This document shows, piece after piece, positions 1 through 5,728 of a DNA stretch of 11,001 bases. Position numbers and translations under genes: made by a program. The stretch is from NCBI GenBank assembly GCA_902478725.1, contig CABSMD010000070.1, forward strand, positions 1 to 11,001, written 5' to 3'. The stretch's first letter is position 1, and each line of letters starts with the position of its first letter. Source of the DNA: an uncultured Clostridia bacterium (GTDB lineage: Bacteria > Bacillota > Clostridia > HGM11514). The notes below the pieces were generated by a model. The model did not search any database. It was not told the origin of the DNA and worked only from the letters and a program-made list of their open reading frames with translations.

Positions 1-1
1 G

Positions 2-463
2 TATATAGAAGCGATCGCCGAGCGTCATCCTCTGTTCTCTTTTCCCATCCATATCGGAAGAAGCTTTTATCTGTCGGCCAATCCTGTGTTTGAACAGACC
101 ATGAAGGTGTATCAGGAGCAGGCGCGGATCATTACTGAAATGGCAGAAAAATCCGATTGCGTGATTGTAGGGCGCTGCGCAGATTATATTTTAAAGGAAC
201 TTAAGCCGTTTCGAATTTTCGTCTATGCGGATATGGAGAGCAAAATCAAGCGCTGCCGGGAAAACGCCCCGGCGGATGAGCAACTCACAGACCGGGAGCT
301 CAGGCAGCAGATTTCCGGCATTGATAAAAAGCGCGCGAAATATTATGAATTTTACACCGGGCATTCTTGGGGCGACAAACTGAATTTTGATTTATGTATC
401 AACACAACGCAAACGGTAATCAAAGAGATCATACCGGCAATTGCCAAGCTGTTTCTCTCATAA
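2..463 (+). CDS. Cytidylate kinase-like family protein, 5'-truncated by the window edge
   Basis: This is the C-terminal 153 residues of a P-loop nucleotide kinase-like protein. The frame is open from base 2, so the true start and the Walker A region lie outside the window; the internal GTG at 86 is not a credible start. Visible features are the segment with CVIVGRCADYIL, which fits the central strand and helix of the kinase core, then FRIFVYADMESKIKRC, and a basic lid-like helix with DKKRAKYYEFYTGHSWGD near the C-terminus. The Y-E-F-Y-T-G-x-x-W-G signature is what I recognise from the cytidylate kinase-like family (the Pfam family near PF13189), common in Clostridia. Family members resemble CMP kinases, but the physiological substrate is mostly unproven. 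The stop TAA is at 461-463. Family assignment is fairly secure; substrate is not. Confidence 0.85.
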   Translation, partial: YIEAIAERHPLFSFPIHIGRSFYLSANPVFEQTMKVYQEQARIITEMAEKSDCVIVGRCADYILKELKPFRIFVYADMESKIKRCRENAPADEQLTDRELRQQISGIDKKRAKYYEFYTGHSWGDKLNFDLCINTTQTVIKEIIPAIAKLFLS

Positions 464-560
464 AGCAAATAGAGCTGGAGGCTTCGAAAAACTACTTTTG
501 AGCGGATCTTTGCCTCGCCTAAAGCTTCCGGAATGCCAGACTGATGCAGGTCCCCGGCTG

Positions 561-589
561 TTGCGGAACGCAGACCGCCATGCTATACT
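561..589 (+). promoter_or_regulatory. Candidate sigma-A promoter for the acetyltransferase gene
   Basis: A TTGCGG -35-like hexamer (561-566) is followed after 17 bp by TATACT (584-589), with a TG dinucleotide at 581-582 giving an extended -10. Transcription would begin near 596, leaving about 120 nt of untranslated leader before the ATG at 716. No riboswitch or other known leader was recognised in 464-715. The gap itself holds no gene I can support. Confidence 0.4.
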
Positions 590-715
590 GAATCGGTTAA
601 TATCGTGTACTCGCTTGCTCCATGGGGCAGACGACAGGGAACATTGAAATTCCTTCCGCTTGGACGGCTTTTCCAGAACGATTTCATGTCCCTGTTATAC
701 TTGGGAGGACTTTAC

Positions 716-1150
716 ATGGCATATTTTAAAACCTGCCGCTTGCTGCCGGAGGACGCCGTTTACATTCGCAAAAGAGTATTTATGGAAGAACAGGGCTTCT
801 CCGATGAATTTGACGATACAGACGCGATCGCCGCGCATATCGTTCTTTACAATGAGGAAAACAAGCCGATCGCAACCTGCCGGTACTTTTGGGATGGAAA
901 ATACAAAGCTTATGTCGTAGGGAGAATTGCGGTATTAAAAGAATTCCGCAAAAAGCACTTTGGGGCAGCGCTTTTGCGGGAAGCAGAGCGGCAGATACAA
1001 AACAGGGGAGCAAACAGACTGTTATTGGCCGCACAGGTACAGGCCAGAAGCTTTTATGAAAAGCAGGGGTATACCCCAGTGGGAGAAGAATTTCTAGAGG
1101 AACACTGCCTGCATATATGGATGTGCAAAAAACTGGTCGTACAGGAATAA
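716..1150 (+). CDS. GNAT family N-acetyltransferase (ElaA/YjcF-like)
   Basis: This 144-residue protein has the size and layout of a single-domain GNAT acetyltransferase, which moves an acetyl group from acetyl-CoA to an amine. The N-terminal part, IRKRVFMEEQGFSDEFDD (residues 17-34), is the typical opening of the ElaA/YjcF subgroup. The acetyl-CoA binding motif A is the stretch from VVGRIAVLKEFR to HFGAALL (about 67-87); the first glycine of the usual R-G-x-G-x-G loop is His81 here and Gly83 is kept. The segment ARSFYEKQGYTPVGEEF (110-126) is the usual motif B helix and final strands. The ATG at 716 is chosen because GGGAGG lies at 703-708 with good spacing and the homology begins there; an upstream in-frame start at 605 would add residues that do not look like the family. 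The substrate cannot be inferred. It appears monocistronic. Confidence 0.88.
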   Translation: MAYFKTCRLLPEDAVYIRKRVFMEEQGFSDEFDDTDAIAAHIVLYNEENKPIATCRYFWDGKYKAYVVGRIAVLKEFRKKHFGAALLREAERQIQNRGANRLLLAAQVQARSFYEKQGYTPVGEEFLEEHCLHIWMCKKLVVQE

Positions 1151-1173
1151 GGCGTTTGAAACATTCCTTTTTT
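1143..1173 (+). terminator. Weak intrinsic terminator after the acetyltransferase gene
   Basis: AGGAAT (1143-1148, overlapping the stop codon) can pair with ATTCCT (1163-1168) around a 14-nt loop. The T run continues to 1173. The stem is only 6 bp and AT-rich, so termination would be modest. Confidence 0.4.
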
Positions 1174-1210
1174 ATCGCCATTTGCAGCGTGATCCTTCAG
1201 CACTCCGATC

Positions 1211-1267
1211 CTGAAAATCGATCTTTCAGTTCATGACAGAAGGCGGGCAGAAGAAAGGCACTTCTGC
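1211..1267. repeat. Two adjacent small inverted repeats in the intergenic region before mgtA1
   Basis: The first repeat is CTGAAA (1211-1216) with TTTCAG (1224-1229). The second is GCAGAAG (1247-1253) with CTTCTGC (1261-1267), loop 7 nt. Both are upstream of the predicted mgtA1 start site, so they are not part of its leader. The second is followed by only a few T residues, so it could be a back-up terminator for the upstream gene or a protein site. Apart from these and the promoter, 1151-1430 shows nothing recognisable. Confidence 0.35.
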
Positions 1268-1369
1268 GTTTGTACCGTCGCAGGCGGCGTAAAGTTTTGC
1301 GAATCTATTATGCGCATAGGCAAAGGAATGGTTTGCCAATCTGCATTGAAACAAGAAAAAAGCAAGCTT

Positions 1370-1405
1370 TGCGTTAGACAGACGCATCTCTTTCTATGCT
1401 ATAAT
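1370..1405 (+). promoter_or_regulatory. mgtA1 promoter with overlapping inverted repeat (candidate operator)
   Basis: A consensus TATAAT (1400-1405) is preceded by TG at 1397-1398, giving a strong extended -10. The best -35 is a poor TTAGAC (1374-1379) with a 20-bp spacer, which suggests a promoter that needs help. The -35 sits inside the 17-bp inverted repeat TGCGTTAGACAGACGCA (1370-1386; arms TGCGT/ACGCA). Transcription would begin near 1412, leaving only about 19 nt before the ATG at 1431. That leader is too short for an M-box riboswitch or leader peptide. A DNA-binding regulator acting here, perhaps the winged-helix protein encoded downstream, is an inference. Confidence 0.55.
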
Positions 1406-1430
1406 AAAAATAGCATTGGAGGTGAAACGG

Positions 1431-4085
1431 ATGAAAGATAGCGGCTCAATTCACCAGCGCGTTCTTCAATATGCACATGCGGGAACGGATGCTTTATATC
1501 TTGACTTTCAAATTTCTCCAAATGGATACGATGATGGACAAGTCGAAAAAAAACGCCAGCAGTATGGCAGTAATTTATTGACTGGACGAGCCAAAGATAC
1601 TGTGCTGCATCGCCTGTGCAGAGCCTTTGTCAACCCATTCACTATTATTCTGTTTGTTCTGGCGATAATATCCTTTATCACGGATGTGTTACTCGCTTCT
1701 CATTTTGGCCGGGATATGACCACGGTGCTGATTATCTTGTGTATGCTGCTTATCAGCGGCGTCGTGCGTTTTATTCAGGAAATGCGGTCTAAGCATGTCA
1801 CAGATCATCTGACAAGCTTGCTTCATTCCAGCGTAACGACACGTCGGGAAGGCCAATGGCTGGAAATACCTTCCTCGGAGCTGGTAGTGGGTGATATTGT
1901 TCGGTTCTCTGCGGGAGACCGTATCCCAGCCGATATTCGTCTGACGGCGACAAACGATCTGTTTGTATCACAATCCGTGATCACGGGCGAGAGTGCGATA
2001 CTGGAGAAAAACGCCGGAATTTTATCCGTAGAAAAACCGCAATCATATGGAGAATACAGCAATATCGTATTCATGGGTTCTGCTGTAACTGGCGGAGCCG
2101 GAGAAGGCATCGTTTTGGCCGTAGGTCGGGATACTGTTTACGGAGGACTGTCTGAGCCGGAATCCAGTCGAAAAAACAGATTTGATCAGGGAGCAAATTC
2201 TATCGCATGGGTGCTGATCCGCTTTATGGCGGTATTGGTGCCACTGGTTTTTATCGCCTGCGGACTGACAAAAGAAAATTGGTTTTCTGCATTTATGTTT
2301 GCGCTCTCGGTAGCTGTGGGCTTGACTCCGGAAATGTTACCCATGGTAATTAATGCCTGTCTTGCAAAAGGCAGCGCCGCCATGGGCCAAAAGAAGACTG
2401 TGGTGAAAAATATTAATGCTATGCAGGGCTTTGGCAGCATGGACGTGCTGTGCGTGGATAAAACCGGCACGCTCACCGGGGATGTCATACTGCTGGAATA
2501 CTATATGGACATTCTTGGAAATGAAAGCAGCAAAGTTTTAGATTGGGCTTATTTGAACAGTTTATACCATACCGGCGTTGCAAATCATCTTGATACGGCA
2601 ATTTTGAAATATCGGAAATTGCCGGGACGCGAAGCTTATTTTAGAGGACTTGCAGTGCGGTATCCTAAACTGGATGAGCTGCCCTTCGATTACGAGCGAA
2701 AAATAGCCGGCGTGCTTGTAAAAGACGACGACAGAAAACTGCTGATTGTCAAAGGCAGCATAGAGGAAGTATACCGCCGCTGCCGCTATATCGAATATAA
2801 GGGAAACCGCAGCTGTATGGAGCCCGACGGATTTTCCAGTGTCCGCGCCATTGTGGACGAAATGCTGGAGGATGGCATGAAGGTGCTGGCAGTGGCTTAT
2901 AAATCGGTTGACCAAGAACAGCTAAATATTGAGGATGTACAAGAACTGACGCTCCTTGGGTATTTGGCATTTTTCGATGCGCCTAAAAAAACAGCTTCAG
3001 ATGCAATTCAGAAGTTAAAAAATCTCCATGTGAGGATCAAGGTGCTGACTGGTGATCAGCGCGATGTCGCTATTTCTGTCTGCCGCCGCTTAGGGATTGA
3101 TGCAAAGCAGGTATTAACCGGCAAAGAGTTGGATGCTTTGACGGGCGACGAGCAGCTGATGCGCATTGAAAATACAACAGCTTTTGCCGAACTGTCCCCA
3201 AAACAAAAGGCAGCCATTGTTCAGACTTTACAGGCAAACGGGCATACCGTGGGCTTTCTGGGAGATGGAATGAATGATCTGCGTGCAATCGTGGAATCCG
3301 ATGTGGGAATTTCCGTGGATACAGCGGCAGAGGCAGTCAAGGAAGGCGCAGATGTCATTTTGCTGAAAAAGGACTTAAATGTATTGGAAGAGGGAATTTT
3401 GGAGGGAAGGAAAGCGTTCTCTAATATGTCTAAATATATTCGGATTACTGCTTCTTCCAACTTTGGAAATATTTTGTCCATAATAATTGCCAGTGTGTTT
3501 CTTCCGTTTTTCCCAATGACTTCAGTGCAACTTCTGCTATTAAATCTGTTGTATGATACGCTTTGCCTCGTTCTTCCCTGGGATCATGTGGATGAGGAGA
3601 TCTGTTCCCGGCCTCTGGAATGGTCTGGCCGTACATTGGGACGCTTTATGAGAAACTTCGGTCCGATCAGTTCCTTTTTTGATATTTTAACTTTTGTATT
3701 CCTATTTTTTTTCTTTTGTCCTTGGGTTTGCGGAGGAAGCTTTTCGTCTTTGTCCGGCACAGCTGCTCAGTTAAGGTTCATTGCCCTATTCCAGACAGGG
3801 TGGTTTTTGGAATCCATGTGGACACAGATTTTGATTCTGCATTTGCTCCGCACTCCCAAGATACCACTTTTCCAAAGCAAGCCTTCGATTCCTGTTATGG
3901 CCGTAACTATACTAGGAATTCTATTTTTTACCATTCTGACATTTACCCCGATCGGTCAGTTGATCGGATTAACTGCTTTGCCGGCTGTTTATTTTGGATT
4001 CCTAATAATCATTGTCGCGCTGTACCTGCTGCTGATGAGCTTGGCAAAAAGGTGGTATGTAAAGAAGTATCATGAATTACTTTAA
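1431..4085 (+). CDS. mgtA: Magnesium-translocating P-type ATPase, divergent paralogue (mgtA1)
   Basis: This 884-residue membrane protein is a P3B-type ATPase of the MgtA/MgtB family, which imports Mg2+ with ATP hydrolysis. All catalytic motifs are present: TGES (185-188) in the actuator domain, VGLTPEMLPM in M4 (296-305), DKTGT with phosphorylated Asp343, TGD (540-542), and GDGMND (611-616). About ten hydrophobic spans are visible, two near 67-112, two either side of the M4 motif, and six after residue 670. ATG 1431 is preferred over TTG 1416 because GGAGG lies at 1418-1422, 8 nt before the ATG. Compared with the second copy, the hinge reads GDGMNDLRAI rather than GDGVNDAAAM, and M6 reads YDTLCLVLPWD (708-718), with Leu711 where the other copy and enterobacterial MgtA have Ser. 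The family call is firm. Whether it still moves Mg2+ with normal affinity is uncertain. It is followed 14 bp later by the regulator gene, probably as one operon. Confidence 0.93.
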   Translation: MKDSGSIHQRVLQYAHAGTDALYLDFQISPNGYDDGQVEKKRQQYGSNLLTGRAKDTVLHRLCRAFVNPFTIILFVLAIISFITDVLLASHFGRDMTTVLIILCMLLISGVVRFIQEMRSKHVTDHLTSLLHSSVTTRREGQWLEIPSSELVVGDIVRFSAGDRIPADIRLTATNDLFVSQSVITGESAILEKNAGILSVEKPQSYGEYSNIVFMGSAVTGGAGEGIVLAVGRDTVYGGLSEPESSRKNRFDQGANSIAWVLIRFMAVLVPLVFIACGLTKENWFSAFMFALSVAVGLTPEMLPMVINACLAKGSAAMGQKKTVVKNINAMQGFGSMDVLCVDKTGTLTGDVILLEYYMDILGNESSKVLDWAYLNSLYHTGVANHLDTAILKYRKLPGREAYFRGLAVRYPKLDELPFDYERKIAGVLVKDDDRKLLIVKGSIEEVYRRCRYIEYKGNRSCMEPDGFSSVRAIVDEMLEDGMKVLAVAYKSVDQEQLNIEDVQELTLLGYLAFFDAPKKTASDAIQKLKNLHVRIKVLTGDQRDVAISVCRRLGIDAKQVLTGKELDALTGDEQLMRIENTTAFAELSPKQKAAIVQTLQANGHTVGFLGDGMNDLRAIVESDVGISVDTAAEAVKEGADVILLKKDLNVLEEGILEGRKAFSNMSKYIRITASSNFGNILSIIIASVFLPFFPMTSVQLLLLNLLYDTLCLVLPWDHVDEEICSRPLEWSGRTLGRFMRNFGPISSFFDILTFVFLFFFFCPWVCGGSFSSLSGTAAQLRFIALFQTGWFLESMWTQILILHLLRTPKIPLFQSKPSIPVMAVTILGILFFTILTFTPIGQLIGLTALPAVYFGFLIIIVALYLLLMSLAKRWYVKKYHELL

Positions 4086-4099
4086 GGAAGGAGGAATCT

Positions 4100-4600
4100 G
4101 TGTTGAAAAAGAATATCGGTCTGGTCAGTTTGGATTCCTCTCTCATCAAATGGCTCCATGAAAAACTCCGAATCTCTGCGCCGGATACGCAAGGGAAAAC
4201 AGAATTGATGGAGGGCCTTGAGGATTTAATACAAGGAACGGTAAGCTCACTTATGCTGGAACTTGGAGATGATGCAGTACCGGCTTCCCGAAACGATGTA
4301 ATTCAATGCGGAACGCTAACGATTTATGCAAAGTCCAGAAAAGTGATCCGCGATGACAGTGAAATTGCATTGACTCCAAAAGAATTTGACATTTTGTATT
4401 TTCTGGCGTGCAATCGCGGCGAGGTATTTACAAAGGAACAAATTTATCAGGCTGTGTGGGAAAACGATTATCTGCTGGATGACAGCAATATCATGGCTTT
4501 TATTCGGAAACTTCGAAAAAAGATTGAACCAAATCCAGATGCTCCGGAATATATTTTGACGATATGGGGTATCGGCTATAAATTTAACGACGAGCTTTAA
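4100..4600 (+). CDS. OmpR/PhoB-type winged-helix regulator lacking a functional receiver domain
   Basis: This is a 166-residue protein against about 225 for a normal OmpR-family response regulator. Residues 68-163 form a complete winged helix: the amino-terminal strands, ALTPKEFDILYFLACNRGEVFT, the positioning helix, the recognition helix in DDSNIMAFIRKLRKKIE (about 127-143), and the wing ending TIWGIGYKF. The first 67 residues begin like strand 1 and helix 1 of a receiver (NIGLVSLDSSLIKWLHEKL), but the paired acidic residues are missing. No phospho-acceptor aspartate segment follows; the sequence goes straight to a linker. Phosphorylation control therefore looks lost. The GTG at 4100 has AAGGAGG (4088-4094) 5 nt upstream; the TTG at 4103 is an alternative with 8-nt spacing. 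It lies 14 bp after mgtA1, so it probably controls that gene or the locus. Which ligand or partner it senses is unknown. Confidence 0.85.
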   Translation: MLKKNIGLVSLDSSLIKWLHEKLRISAPDTQGKTELMEGLEDLIQGTVSSLMLELGDDAVPASRNDVIQCGTLTIYAKSRKVIRDDSEIALTPKEFDILYFLACNRGEVFTKEQIYQAVWENDYLLDDSNIMAFIRKLRKKIEPNPDAPEYILTIWGIGYKFNDEL

Positions 4601-4615
4601 TGTCTAATTCTTGCC

Positions 4616-4670
4616 AAATCGCAAGAAAATTGCATGGTTTTAAGCATGTGATTTTCCTTGCGGTTTTTTT
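4616..4670 (+). terminator. Strong intrinsic terminator of the mgtA1-regulator operon
   Basis: A near-perfect hairpin pairs 4620-4636 with 4645-4662, with an 8-nt loop and a single bulged C at 4656. Its base is CGCAAG/CTTGCG. It is followed by G and seven T residues (4664-4670), and A residues just 5' of the stem can pair with those T residues. It should separate the first operon from the damaged gene cluster downstream. Confidence 0.9.
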
Positions 4671-4700
4671 ATACTTGTTTTGGATGAGGGGGCGATGCTC

Positions 4701-4902
4701 GTGAATCATATTGATTTTATCTTACGGATCTCCTTCTCTCTCTGGCTCCTGGCTTTCTCATTGGTCCGGAATGACAGGTAACCGCCATTCGGACGGAATC
4801 AGATTCAATGTACTTTTGTATGGATCTGGTGTACGGGCTGCTGTTGGCCTTCTGGCAGGCAACAGAAAAAATACGGTATCTAAATTATTTGAACAGCGGT
4901 GA
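4701..4902 (+). pseudogene. mgtC: mgtC N-terminal remnant
   Basis: GTG at 4701 has the Shine-Dalgarno GAGGGGG at 4686-4692, and the frame reads MNHIDFILRISFSL, which matches the opening of Firmicute MgtC/SapB proteins. The frame breaks at TAA 4779-4781. MgtC-like residues continue by changing frame: LIG-P-E and QVT in frame 2 near 4758-4783, then HSDGIRFNVLLYG in frame 1 (about 4786-4824). Together these recover the MgtC pattern LIGxERQxTGHxAGIRTNVL. Nothing resembling the rest of MgtC (the GIGFLGAG and RGLNTAA regions) follows. So this is a truncated, twice-frameshifted remnant, not a sequencing slip at one base. In intact form MgtC is a membrane protein linked to Mg2+ homeostasis and to F-type ATPase inhibition, which fits this neighbourhood. 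Confidence 0.6.
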
Positions 4903-5035
4903 TGCGATCGGCGGCAAGGATGAAATTATTCAGAATATTGTTCGTCGAAAAACAGATAGTAACGATTCAAAAGGCTGTCAGTACAGGCCGGAAGATGCTG
5001 TAAATGAAGTGGTAAAGAAAAAGCCGGAGCATTAA
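4808..5035 (+). CDS. Unrecognised small ORF, possibly part of the decayed segment
   Basis: This is a 75-codon ORF overlapping the tail of the mgtC remnant. I do not recognise it. The first 20 or so residues are hydrophobic (MDLVYGLLLAFWQATEKIR), and the remainder is polar and charged, with GGKDEIIQNIVRRKTDSND and a basic C-terminus KKKPEH. No good ribosome binding site precedes the ATG. Its 3' end overlaps the start region of the next gene in another frame. It could be a real small anchored protein, or a chance ORF left by the deletion that destroyed mgtC. The amphipathic, non-repetitive composition keeps it from being dismissed outright. Confidence 0.25.
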   Translation: MYFCMDLVYGLLLAFWQATEKIRYLNYLNSGDAIGGKDEIIQNIVRRKTDSNDSKGCQYRPEDAVNEVVKKKPEH

Positions 5036-5249
5036 AGCAGTAATATTCGCTATCCTTTATTACTTGTTTTCAATAGCTTGTATTTTCGTCGGTCGGCCGC
5101 TTCCGGAATGGCGGAGTTTACCGTTCCGGATTTGGTATATGGGGACCTTAATAATTTGGCTTATCCTTACGATTCTGACGGCTGCTTTGACGATCAGACA
5201 TCTGAAACTAAATGAATTACGGAAGGAACATGATCATTGGAAAGGGTGA
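5004..5249 (+). pseudogene. Small two-span membrane protein gene with a stop at codon 4
   Basis: The frame beginning at ATG 5004 reads M-K-W, then TAA at 5013-5015, then runs open to TGA 5247-5249. It encodes two convincing transmembrane spans: KAVIFAILYYLFSIACIFVG, and MGTLIIWLILTILTAALTI after the polar segment RPLPEWRSLPFR, followed by a charged tail HLKLNELRKEHDHWKG. The family was not recognised. The only start after the stop is TTG 5064, which has no Shine-Dalgarno and would cut into the first span. A single change at the TAA would give an intact protein of about 81 residues. The gene abuts the following DUF3784-like gene by 5 bp, suggesting they were cotranslated. Confidence 0.45.
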
Positions 5250-5254
5250 GAACT

Positions 5255-5564
5255 ATGGATTTTACTTGCGTTTTTTTTTGGAGTCCTTTTTGTGATCGCT
5301 GGTTTTTTGTTTGCCTGCGGAAAAGGTCATATCCATTTATCGGCCTGGAAGAACATGCCGCAGGAAGAGAAAGAGAAAATTAAAATCAAGCCCCTTTGCC
5401 GTAATATCGGAGAAGTGATCGCACTTAACGGCATTATTTTTCTGATAAAAGGGCTATGGTCAGGATTTGAAAACCATTGGTTTGCTGCTGCCATGCTTGT
5501 ATGGTTGACCGTTGCGGGCTTGGATTTCTGGTACATTACGAAAAGCAATCGATATCACAGTTAA
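5255..5564 (+). pseudogene. DUF3784-like small membrane protein, frameshifted in a T9 tract
   Basis: ATG 5255 follows AAGGGTGAG (5242-5250) and begins MDFTCVFF. At a run of nine T residues (5271-5279) the frame goes wrong and ends early. Removing one T joins it to the open frame that continues to TAA 5562-5564, giving a 102-residue protein. That protein has an N-terminal span (GVLFVIAGFLFACGKGH), the segment WKNMPQEEKEKIKIKPLCRNIG, and two further spans (VIALNGIIFLIKGLWSG and FAAAMLVWLTVAGLDFW). The pattern GKGxxx...NxMxxEEKxKxxxxxLCRxxG is what I know from the DUF3784 family of three-span Firmicute proteins, whose function is unknown. The length with 8 T is normal for that family. It may be a pseudogene, a slippage-controlled (phase-variable) gene, or a sequencing error in a homopolymer. 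Confidence 0.6.
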
Positions 5565-5617
5565 TAATCCGCATTGCGGTTTTGATAGATATTCCAAGAA
5601 AGAGTGAGGTGAATAAC

Positions 5618-5689
5618 ATGGACTCTGATAGTAGTCCGCAAAGGCACAGAGCAGCACATAAGGGACAGAGTTCCATGTCCCTCATTTGA
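5618..5689 (+). CDS. Candidate 23-codon leader peptide ORF upstream of mgtA2
   Basis: ATG 5618 has a good Shine-Dalgarno (GAGGTG, 5605-5610, spacing 7 nt), better than most of its neighbours. It encodes 23 residues starting MDSDSSPQRHRA and ending at TGA 5687-5689, 39 bp before the mgtA2 start. Position and composition recall the enterobacterial mgtL leader, whose N-terminus (MEPDPTP followed by arginines) is acidic and proline-containing; such sequences destabilise the ribosome when Mg2+ is low. Here Asp2, Asp4 and Pro7 precede a basic segment. No sequence homology is claimed; the analogy rests on position, strong initiation site and composition. It could also be a chance ORF. Confidence 0.45.
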   Translation: MDSDSSPQRHRAAHKGQSSMSLI

Positions 5690-5720
5690 CTGCGCTTGCC
5701 TCTACTAAATGCAAGGAGGT
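5642..5720 (+). promoter_or_regulatory. Possible alternative RNA structures controlling the mgtA2 ribosome binding site
   Basis: The mgtA2 Shine-Dalgarno AAGGAGGT is at 5713-5720. CTTGC (5695-5699) can pair with GCAAG (5711-5715), or CCTC (5699-5702) with GAGG (5716-5719), either of which would mask it. The same anti-SD stretch has a competing partner inside the leader ORF: AGGCA (5642-5646, codons 9-10) pairs with TGCCT (5697-5701). A separate 7-bp hairpin, AGGGACA/TGTCCCT (5661-5667 with 5676-5682, loop 8 nt), lies between them. The short pairings are visible, but whether they form is not known. No M-box consensus was found upstream of mgtA2. Confidence 0.35.
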
Positions 5721-5728
5721 AAGGACCG

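Noticed and set aside
441..647. 68-codon ORF after the cytidylate kinase-like gene
   Set aside because: It overlaps the end of that gene, has no Shine-Dalgarno, and its sequence looks like translated non-coding DNA.
605..715. Longer N-terminus for the acetyltransferase
   Set aside because: The added residues do not fit the family, and the good ribosome binding site belongs to ATG 716.
1151..1430. M-box (ykoK) riboswitch upstream of mgtA1
   Set aside because: No M-box consensus such as GGTGAGGCTCCT is present, and the promoter lies too close to the gene.
5569..5583. CCGC-ATT-GCGG-TTTT hairpin after the DUF3784-like gene as a terminator
   Set aside because: A 4-bp stem with a 3-nt loop and only four T residues is too weak to call.
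5686..5710. TTGACT plus TACTAA/CTAAAT as an mgtA2 promoter
   Set aside because: The spacing is only 11-13 bp, too short for a sigma-A promoter, and the second element abuts the ribosome binding site.
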